From an uncultured bacterium (GTDB lineage: Bacteria > Bacillota > Clostridia > Lachnospirales > Lachnospiraceae), in assembly GCA_905214855.1 (NCBI GenBank), contig CAJMNU010000022.1, positions 1 to 16,782 of the forward strand: a stretch of 16,782 nt of DNA, read 5' to 3'. The position numbers were made by a program, and so were the translations under genes. The notes beneath the pieces were generated by a model, which did not search any database, was not told where the DNA came from, and worked only from the letters and a program-made list of their open reading frames with translations. Each line of letters begins with the position of its first letter. Within the stretch, counting starts at the first letter, position 1. Shown here in pieces: positions 7,418 to 14,120 of the stretch.

Positions 7418-8257
7418 ATGAAACGAGGAAAAAAACTTTCCGCAGGAAAAATTCTGTTCACCATTTTGTTGTACATTGTGGGATTTACGATGTTAGCTCC
7501 ACTCATCTGGATGATCTCTACATCCTTTAAGGTAGAGACAGAAGTGTTTAATTTTCCGATCGAATGGATACCAAAAACATTTGTAGGCATGAAAAATTAT
7601 GGGATTGTCTGGGGTGATGAATACAACTTTGGTATGTACTATTGGAATAGTATTAAGATCACAGTGATCTCAACCGCACTTCAGATCCTGATATCTGCAT
7701 TGGGGGCATATGGTTTTACAAAAGTGCGCTGGAAATGGCGTGATAAGGTTTTTCTTTTGTACCTTGCAACCATGATGATTCCGCCACAAGTTATGATTGT
7801 CAGTCGTTTTGTTATTATGACAGAATTGAAACTTTATAATACTCATGAAGGATTGATCATGATGACGATGTTCAGTACATATGGAGTATTTTTACTGCGG
7901 CAGGCTATGATGGGGATTCCAGATTCTCTGTGTGAGTCTGCAAGGATTGACGGGGCAAGTCATTTTTGTATATTCAGAAAAATTATTCTGCCATTGATCA
8001 CTCCGGCGATTGCAACATTGACAATATTGAAATTTGTATGGACATGGAATGATTATCAGATGCCATTGATTTTTCTCAGTAAGAGAAGTCTGTTTACCAT
8101 TCAGCTTGGTATGAAGATATTTGCGACAGAGTCAGGAAGTATCTATTCTTTGATGATGGCAGCTGCGGTATCTGCAATCTTGCCTTTGATTATTGTATTT
8201 TTGTTTGGTCAAAGATACATCATTGATGGCATTGCATCTGGTGCGGTGAAAGAATAG
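7418..8257 (+). CDS. Sugar ABC transporter permease (MalG/UgpE type)
   Basis: A 279-residue second permease, the MalG-like partner of the preceding gene, which ends 18 bases upstream. About six membrane segments are visible. The first is at 12-34 and the last at about 245-264. The EAA loop reads ESARIDGAS at 173-181, followed by IILPLITP, and the C-terminal GQRYIIDGIASGAVKE tail is typical of this subfamily. AAAGGGG (7401-7407) lies ten bases before the ATG. An ATG at 7410 just upstream opens only a three-codon frame and was ignored. Together the two permeases make the membrane channel for the lipoprotein encoded next. Confidence 0.95.
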   Translation: MKRGKKLSAGKILFTILLYIVGFTMLAPLIWMISTSFKVETEVFNFPIEWIPKTFVGMKNYGIVWGDEYNFGMYYWNSIKITVISTALQILISALGAYGFTKVRWKWRDKVFLLYLATMMIPPQVMIVSRFVIMTELKLYNTHEGLIMMTMFSTYGVFLLRQAMMGIPDSLCESARIDGASHFCIFRKIILPLITPAIATLTILKFVWTWNDYQMPLIFLSKRSLFTIQLGMKIFATESGSIYSLMMAAAVSAILPLIIVFLFGQRYIIDGIASGAVKE

Positions 8258-8302
8258 GGAAATATTATGAAAACGATAGGGTTGAGAATCCAAAAAGATA
8301 CA

Positions 8303-8315
8303 GCTATAAAATAGC
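8303..8315 (+). other. Small hairpin before the solute-binding protein gene
   Basis: GCTAT (8303-8307) pairs with ATAGC (8311-8315) around AAA, directly upstream of the AAGGGAG ribosome binding site of the lipoprotein gene. It sits in the largest gap of the operon (8258-8329). Such a structure could mark a processing or stability point that raises binding-protein levels over the permeases. The stem is short and the interpretation tentative. Confidence 0.25.
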
Positions 8316-8329
8316 AGAAGGGAGTTACT

Positions 8330-9739
8330 ATGAAAAAGAGAAGATTAGTGGCACTGGGAGTTGGCATGATGATGCTGGGAAGCAGTATATTGACAGGATG
8401 TGGTTCAGGAGGAAAAGAAACTTCTGCTCCTGCTGAGAAAACAACAGCTACATCTGTGGAGGCTGGGCAGACAGAAGCAAAGGATGAAACAAAAAAAGAA
8501 GAAGGAAAAGAAGATCAGGAACAGATCACATTGCGTTTTGTCAGCTGGCAGAGCAATCATGCCAAGGGAGATCAGAGGATTGTAGATGCATGGGAAGAAA
8601 AACATCCGGAAATTCAGGTAGAGATTGAGTATGTAGGAGATATGAGCAGCCGGGATTATCTGCAAAAAACAGATCTGATGCTGATGGGTGGCGAGGAAAT
8701 TGATATTATCATGTCACCTAGTATTGCGGATCTTTCTGTTAGAGCGAATTCTAATTCGTATCTGCCAATGGACGAGTATTTTGAGGCAGAGGGAAAGACC
8801 CCGGAAGATGTCTATAGTATCATTCCGAGGATCAATGATAAGGTGTATTCCATCCCAAGTGATATGCGTTATAATGTTGTTCTGATCAATAAAGATATGC
8901 TGGATGCGGCAGGATTGGAAGTGCCGGATTTGAATTGGACATGGGATGAGTATCGCGAATATGCAATGAAGATGACACAGGGAAGTGGTGCAAATACGAT
9001 CTATGGCTCTTATATGCATACATTTGGTGATGATAGAACACGTGGTATTCTTTCTGCAAAACCAGACAGTCCTCTTTTTAATGAAGATGGAAGTCTGACA
9101 TTTGAGAATCCAGAATTTGGAAAGTTTTTACAGTATCGCTATAATTTGGAAAATGTAGATAAAGCATCTACTCCTCTTGCGGATATCAAAGCTTTAAATA
9201 TGAATTACAGAGATCAGTTCTTTTCTGGAAAGATTGCAATGCTTCCAATGGGAACGAATCTTTTGAGTGATATCGGAAATGAGTCTTATCCGCACGATTT
9301 TGTTACAACATTTGCACGTCAGCCTTTGTGGAATGAGACAGATCCACATTATAACATGACAGGAGCAATTTTCTATTCCGTTGCAAAGACATCAACACAT
9401 CCAAAAGAAGCATTTGAATTCTTGCGTTTCTGGACAACAGAAGGAGTTCCGTTAAAGGGAATGTTTGTGTCAAATGAGAAGAATGTTGATAAAATGGAAA
9501 GTACCACTGCGATCGTAAAAGATTTTGAAGATAAAGTAGATATGGAAGCCTTGAAAACATTTATGCAGGATCCTGATTGGGTGGACAGTTATGTATCCTA
9601 TTCTCCTGAATATCAGAGTCAGATTGAGACTGTTTTAACAGAAGAAACAGATAAATTCCTTTTGGGTTCTCAGTCTTTGGATGATACCATTGCTAATTTA
9701 ATGAGTCGCTGCAATGCGATCATAGAAGAAAATAAGTAA
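8330..9739 (+). CDS. Sugar ABC transporter solute-binding lipoprotein (family 1)
   Basis: A 469-residue extracellular binding protein that captures the substrate and delivers it to the two permeases. The N-terminus is a lipoprotein signal: KKRR, a hydrophobic core, and lipobox LTGC with the acylated Cys24. A low-complexity linker rich in Thr, Glu and Lys follows (about 29-64), then the mature domain beginning ITLRFVSWQ. The fold features of family 1 carbohydrate-binding proteins are seen: KTDLMLMGGEEIDIIM near the start and the aromatic-rich segment ending DLNWTWDEYREYAMKMT. Length is ordinary for the family. AAGGGAG upstream supports the ATG. The ligand is unknown; the regulator, permeases and sulfatase next to it suggest a sulfated saccharide, by inference only. 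Confidence 0.94.
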   Translation: MKKRRLVALGVGMMMLGSSILTGCGSGGKETSAPAEKTTATSVEAGQTEAKDETKKEEGKEDQEQITLRFVSWQSNHAKGDQRIVDAWEEKHPEIQVEIEYVGDMSSRDYLQKTDLMLMGGEEIDIIMSPSIADLSVRANSNSYLPMDEYFEAEGKTPEDVYSIIPRINDKVYSIPSDMRYNVVLINKDMLDAAGLEVPDLNWTWDEYREYAMKMTQGSGANTIYGSYMHTFGDDRTRGILSAKPDSPLFNEDGSLTFENPEFGKFLQYRYNLENVDKASTPLADIKALNMNYRDQFFSGKIAMLPMGTNLLSDIGNESYPHDFVTTFARQPLWNETDPHYNMTGAIFYSVAKTSTHPKEAFEFLRFWTTEGVPLKGMFVSNEKNVDKMESTTAIVKDFEDKVDMEALKTFMQDPDWVDSYVSYSPEYQSQIETVLTEETDKFLLGSQSLDDTIANLMSRCNAIIEENK

Positions 9740-9759
9740 TCAAGAAAGGTAGAAAGCAT

Positions 9760-11067
9760 ATGCCTAAAAATATATTGATGATCATGACAGACCAGATGCA
9801 TAAGTATGCACTTGGGAGTGTCAGTCCGTGGGTGAAAACACCTAATTTAGACCGTCTGGCAGAAGAAGGAACACTATTTACCAATGCATATTCCAATAAT
9901 CCGGTTTGTGGTCCTTTTCGTGGATTATTGTTCTCTGGGCGTTACTGTAAAGATTGTGGTGTACAGGATAATGCAGATGCTTTGTCACAAGATGAAGTGA
10001 CTCTTCCAAGGGAACTGGAACAATTGGGATATGATACGAGCTTTGTAGGGAAACTTCATCTTGGAGATAATGGAAATAAGCCGATTCCACAAAAGTATTG
10101 GGCAGGACATAGGCACTTGATTGGATATCAATGTTACAATGGATTTAAAGATCAAGTTTGTTTCTATGATGAAGAGGGAAAAGAATATTTGTTTCATGAA
10201 CATAGAACAGATGTTACAGCCCGCCTTGGGATAGAACGTATGCGTGAGTTGGCAAAAAGCGGAAAACCATTTCTCCATACAATATTTTTCCAAGCCCCTC
10301 ATTATCCAGAACAGCCATTGGAAAAATATGAACATTTATACGATGGTGTGGAATTTCCAATGGCAGAACAGTACAAACCAGTAGATCCTTATACTCCGAC
10401 CTATTCGCCGTATAGTCCAAGACCGTTTGAGCTTTGTCCGGATTTTCAACGGTATGGGGGAAATATGCAGCGGTATTTGAAATTGTATTATGCAATGGTA
10501 AGTCAGATAGATGCGAATGTTGGTTTGATTTTACAGGAATTGGAAAATCTGGGGATTGCAGAGGATACAATGATTTTATTTTCAGCGGATCATGGAGATA
10601 TGCAGGGAAGCCATGGACTGAAAAACAAATGTCTTCCATTTGAACGTTCTTGTGGAATCCCTCTGATTATAAAAGTACCAGGAATGGAACAAAAACGAGT
10701 AGTGGATATACCGGTTTCCGCAGTGGATTATTATCCGACTTGCATGGAGGTTGCTGGGGGGAAAAGTGAAAAAATACTCCCTGGAGAGAGTTTGATTCCT
10801 TTGCTCACAGGAGAAAAGACATCTCATGCTCCAGTATTTTCTGAGAATCATCTTTTAAAAGATAATACATGGTTTATGATCAGAGATATGCGCTGGAAAT
10901 TGACAATAGATGCAAAAACACATCAGCCAGTTTCTCTATATGACATGCAGATGGATCCAGAGGAATCCAAAAATCTGGTCAATGATACAAACTATAGGAA
11001 AGAACAAGAGTGTTTGTACAAACTGCTTTTGAATGAAGTTGGAGACTATCAGTATTTGGGGCGATAG
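9760..11067 (+). CDS. Sulfatase-like hydrolase, Cys-type, no signal peptide
   Basis: A 435-residue member of the alkaline-phosphatase-superfamily sulfatases, which hydrolyse sulfate esters. The N-terminus MPKNILMIMTDQM is the first strand with metal ligand Asp11. The signature is CGPFR at 50-54, whose Cys50 would be converted to formylglycine, followed by SGRY where most members have TGRY. Other expected residues are Lys98 and His100 (FVGKLHLG), His181 (APHYP), Asp277-His278 in SADHGD and Lys290. There is no signal peptide or membrane segment, so the protein should stay in the cytoplasm. As a Cys-type enzyme in a presumed anaerobe it would need a radical-SAM maturase (anSME), which is not in this window. 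It lies 20 bases after the binding-protein gene. Related phosphonate or phosphate ester hydrolases are an alternative. Confidence 0.9.
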   Translation: MPKNILMIMTDQMHKYALGSVSPWVKTPNLDRLAEEGTLFTNAYSNNPVCGPFRGLLFSGRYCKDCGVQDNADALSQDEVTLPRELEQLGYDTSFVGKLHLGDNGNKPIPQKYWAGHRHLIGYQCYNGFKDQVCFYDEEGKEYLFHEHRTDVTARLGIERMRELAKSGKPFLHTIFFQAPHYPEQPLEKYEHLYDGVEFPMAEQYKPVDPYTPTYSPYSPRPFELCPDFQRYGGNMQRYLKLYYAMVSQIDANVGLILQELENLGIAEDTMILFSADHGDMQGSHGLKNKCLPFERSCGIPLIIKVPGMEQKRVVDIPVSAVDYYPTCMEVAGGKSEKILPGESLIPLLTGEKTSHAPVFSENHLLKDNTWFMIRDMRWKLTIDAKTHQPVSLYDMQMDPEESKNLVNDTNYRKEQECLYKLLLNEVGDYQYLGR

Positions 11068-11130
11068 TTTTTAAGAAAAATGCAGCAAGAATTATATAAA
11101 AAATGATGCACAAAGATAGGAAATGAAACG

Positions 11131-11168
11131 AAGGACGTGAGGAGTGATCCACACGTCCTTTGTTTTTT
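11131..11168 (+). terminator. Strong intrinsic terminator of the ABC/sulfatase operon
   Basis: AAGGACGTG (11131-11139) pairs with CACGTCCTT (11152-11160). Inside the loop, GGA and TCC can form three more pairs around GTGA. TG and six Ts follow (11163-11168). It lies 63 bases after the sulfatase stop and separates the operon from the oxidoreductase gene. Confidence 0.93.
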
Positions 11169-11248
11169 ATGGATGGGACAGAGTATGAAAACAGAGGAAA
11201 AAGATCATACTAACAGGAAAAGAAAAATGTGAGGCAGGAGATAGAAGA

Positions 11249-12568
11249 ATGAAGGCAGACTCTTTATGGATATCACAGAAAAAAGATGATGTTTTATGGG
11301 AATCAAAAACGCAAGAGCGGAAATTAGGAGATCAAAAGATAGATGTTTTGATCATTGGAGCAGGGATTGCGGGAATTTTATGTGCGTATCAGTTAAAACA
11401 GGCAGGAATTTGCTGTATGGTAGTAGAACAGGGGGAAATCTGTGGTAAAGTGACACAGAACACCACTGCGAAAGTTACCGTACAGCACGGTCTAGTGTAC
11501 CAAAAAATTTTGAAGAGATATGGTTTGGAGAGAGCAAAAGAATATTATATGATCCAAAAGAGAGCTTTGGATGTTTATAAAACTTTGGTACAAAAATTCC
11601 CCTGTGACTGGGAAGAAAAGACAGCATATGTCTATACTAAAGATGCAGTAGAGAAGTTGGAAAAGGAACAAGATGCATATGAAAAGATAGGGATTCCGTA
11701 TTGTTTTCAGGAAAATGTGCCATTGCCATTCCAAACTAAGGGAGCGATTGGATTGGAACATCAGGGGTGCTTTCATCCGTTGCGATTTTTGCAGGCATTG
11801 TCAAAAGATCTTCCTATAGTGAGCCATACTCCTGTTTTGGAACTGGATGGGAAATGTGCAAAAACACCATTTGGTACAATTCATGCCGATCGGATCGTGT
11901 TAGCTACCCATTTTCCTATGGTAAATGTAAGGGGACTTTATATGATGAAACTTTATCAGCATCGTTCCTATGTGGCAGCTTTGGAAAATGGAGTGATATT
12001 GCCGGGAATGTATGTGGATGAAGATAAGACGGGATTTTCCTTTCGCAATTATGGTCGGATGCTTTTGGTCGGAGGCGGTGGTCACAGAACTGGAAAAGCA
12101 GGTGGCGGATATCAGGCAGTATATGATTTTGTACAAGAAAAATATCCTGAAAGTAAGATTGTATATACATGGGCAACACAGGACTGTATGACTTTGGATG
12201 ATATTCCATATATTGGAGTACACAGTAAGGGGATGCCTTATCTTTATGTTTCAACAGGGTTTCAAAAATGGGGTATGACAAATGCGATGGCAGCAGCCAT
12301 TGTTTTAAGAGATTGTATTGTAAAAGGAGAGTGTGAGTATGAAAAATTGTTTTCGCCAAGCCGTAGCATGTTTCATATACAATTACCGATCAATCTTGCT
12401 GTTTCCACAGCAGATTTCCTCGCACCAGGGAAACGATGTTCTCATCTGGGATGCAGCTTAAAATGGAATCCACAAGAACACACATGGGATTGTCCGTGTC
12501 ATGGATCCCGTTTTCAAGAAGATGGAAGAGTACTTGATAATCCTGCAAAAAAGAACCTGAAAGGATAA
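11249..12568 (+). CDS. FAD-dependent oxidoreductase with C-terminal Rieske domain
   Basis: A 439-residue fusion of a DAO-type (glycine/D-amino-acid oxidase-like) flavoprotein and a Rieske [2Fe-2S] domain, resembling Bacillus YhfW. The FAD-binding Rossmann motif is IIGAGIAG (35-42), with the acidic residue Glu60 at the end of the second strand. The glycine-rich VGGGGHRTG and the STGFQKWGMTNAMAAA segment near the end of the flavin domain are typical. The Rieske motif is complete: Cys397-His399 with Cys402, and Cys415-His418 with Cys417. The extra Cys pair is the disulfide found in high-potential Rieske proteins. There is no signal peptide, so it is cytoplasmic. Substrate and electron partner are unknown. 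AGGAG (11236-11240) supports the start. It stands alone between a terminator and the next promoter; I found no convincing promoter for it. Confidence 0.92.
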   Translation: MKADSLWISQKKDDVLWESKTQERKLGDQKIDVLIIGAGIAGILCAYQLKQAGICCMVVEQGEICGKVTQNTTAKVTVQHGLVYQKILKRYGLERAKEYYMIQKRALDVYKTLVQKFPCDWEEKTAYVYTKDAVEKLEKEQDAYEKIGIPYCFQENVPLPFQTKGAIGLEHQGCFHPLRFLQALSKDLPIVSHTPVLELDGKCAKTPFGTIHADRIVLATHFPMVNVRGLYMMKLYQHRSYVAALENGVILPGMYVDEDKTGFSFRNYGRMLLVGGGGHRTGKAGGGYQAVYDFVQEKYPESKIVYTWATQDCMTLDDIPYIGVHSKGMPYLYVSTGFQKWGMTNAMAAAIVLRDCIVKGECEYEKLFSPSRSMFHIQLPINLAVSTADFLAPGKRCSHLGCSLKWNPQEHTWDCPCHGSRFQEDGRVLDNPAKKNLKG

Positions 12569-12601
12569 GATAGGAAGGTTGCTTTAAGGGATTTGCAAAG
12601 A

Positions 12602-12630
12602 TTGTATATTGTGATTAGATGTGCTATCAT
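12602..12630 (+). promoter_or_regulatory. Candidate promoter of the aminopeptidase/transglutaminase operon
   Basis: TTGTAT (12602-12607), a 17-base spacer and TATCAT (12625-12630), with TG one base before the -10 making an extended -10 element. The -10 matches five of six consensus bases and the -35 three of six. Transcription would start near 12637, about 66 bases before the aminopeptidase start. Confidence 0.45.
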
Positions 12631-12702
12631 AAATGAAAATCAGATAGTATCAGATCTTTTAAAGGTATACTTGAGATAATAAGGCACAGGGAGAAAGAAA
12701 AG

Positions 12703-14085
12703 ATGGAACGATATTGTGGAGAGAACGTGGATGCAAAGATTGTCCTTGGAGAGTGGGAATATTTAAAAAACAGATATGAGATGAGAGAAGGACAGGCAAC
12801 ATATATCACAGTGGGAAGAGGACAGAAGAATTTATGGTCTGCTCTTAGATGTAAAGAAGTCTATGCACAGGGAGCAAAGCTGGCAAATATGTTAGAAGTG
12901 GATTCCTGCGAAGTGGATCTGACAGAAGCATTTTTACTTGGAGAGAGCGGTGTATTTGCAGCTTTTGAAGGGATTTTGGGTGCTGTGTATGAGCAGAAGT
13001 TTGCTCTGGAAGGTAAGATTGAGAAAGAGATCAGATGGTACTGGTCAGTGTCTTTAGAGAAAGTTTTATATAAAGAGAAAGAACTGGAGCGTATGGTGCA
13101 GAATGCATACGAACTGGGAAAAGATATCATGTGGGCAAGAAATATGGTCAATATGCCAGGCAATCATCTGATCCCTGAAGAATTTGCAAAACAGATTGTT
13201 TCCTTTGTGAAAGATGTGCCCGTGGAAACAGAGGTATATAATAGGGAAGAATTGAAAAAAATGGGTCTTCAGGCATTACTTTCTGTGGGAGATAGCAGTG
13301 CCAATGCCCCGTGTATGGTGGTGCTGCGTTATACTGGAAATCCAAATTTGAGTGAAAGATTGGGATATGTAGGAAAAGGTGTAACTTGTGATACAGGAGG
13401 TTACTGTGTGAAATCTTCCGCTTCTATGAAAGGAATCAAGGGAGATATGGCAGGAGCTGCTGCAGTGACGGCATCAGTAAGAGCACTGGCAAACAATCAG
13501 GTCCCAGTTAATGTGACAGCAGTAATCCCAATCTGTGAAAACAGGATTTCAAGGGAAAGCACACTACCTGGGGATGTGATCAGGGGGCTTTCTGGAAAAA
13601 CTATTGAGGTTTTAAATACAGATGCAGAAGGGCGATTGATCCTTTCGGATGCGATCACTTGGGCGATCCGAAAAGAAGGTGCAACAAAATTAGTGGATAT
13701 TGCAACACTGACAGGTGCGGTAGTACAGATGTTAGGATTTGTGATGGCAGGTGTGATGGCATCCGATGATGCGTGGTGGGGGTGTCTTCAGAAAGCAGCT
13801 ATATCCAGTGGTGAGAAATACTGGCGGATGCCGATGGAAGAAGAATATGAGAAGTTGATCGAGAGTGATTACGCAGATGTACAGAATACATCTCGTGATG
13901 GATGTGCGAGAGTGGCAGCAGGATTGTTCCTGCATCGTTTTACAGAAGGGCTGCCGTGGCTTCATTTGGACATTGCAGGGACTGCATCTGTTCCATCTCC
14001 GATCTGGGCGTTTCAAAGTATAGGAGCAACCGGAGCAGGTACATCGACTTTGTATCATCTGGCAAAACAAGAGGCAGATAAATAG
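12703..14085 (+). CDS. M17 (leucyl aminopeptidase) family metallopeptidase
   Basis: A 460-residue cytoplasmic peptidase of the M17 family, two-metal enzymes that form hexamers and remove N-terminal residues from peptides. The C-terminal catalytic domain has all the family metal and catalytic positions: Lys225 and Asp230 (VGKGVTCDTGG), Lys237, Asp248 (KGDMAG), and Asp307, Glu309, Arg311 in NTDAEGR. The ending HLDIAGTA...GATGAG is typical. Two usually aromatic positions differ: Cys229 where Phe is usual before DTGG, and Gly247 where Tyr is usual before DM. The N-terminal domain (1-130) is shorter and more divergent than in PepA. AGGGAG (12688-12693) lies nine bases before the ATG. It is followed after 35 bases by the transglutaminase-fold gene, probably in the same transcript. 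Peptide scavenging is likely; the exact specificity is unknown. Confidence 0.94.
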   Translation: MERYCGENVDAKIVLGEWEYLKNRYEMREGQATYITVGRGQKNLWSALRCKEVYAQGAKLANMLEVDSCEVDLTEAFLLGESGVFAAFEGILGAVYEQKFALEGKIEKEIRWYWSVSLEKVLYKEKELERMVQNAYELGKDIMWARNMVNMPGNHLIPEEFAKQIVSFVKDVPVETEVYNREELKKMGLQALLSVGDSSANAPCMVVLRYTGNPNLSERLGYVGKGVTCDTGGYCVKSSASMKGIKGDMAGAAAVTASVRALANNQVPVNVTAVIPICENRISRESTLPGDVIRGLSGKTIEVLNTDAEGRLILSDAITWAIRKEGATKLVDIATLTGAVVQMLGFVMAGVMASDDAWWGCLQKAAISSGEKYWRMPMEEEYEKLIESDYADVQNTSRDGCARVAAGLFLHRFTEGLPWLHLDIAGTASVPSPIWAFQSIGATGAGTSTLYHLAKQEADK

Positions 14086-14120
14086 ATAGAAAAATAGCTG
14101 TAAAATGGGAGAATGATAGA

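Noticed and set aside
8267..8314. A 15-codon frame (MKTIGLRIQKDTAIK) between permease and binding protein, possible leader peptide
   Set aside because: The ribosome binding site is weak, the peptide has no regulatory codon run and there is no attenuator-like pair of hairpins.
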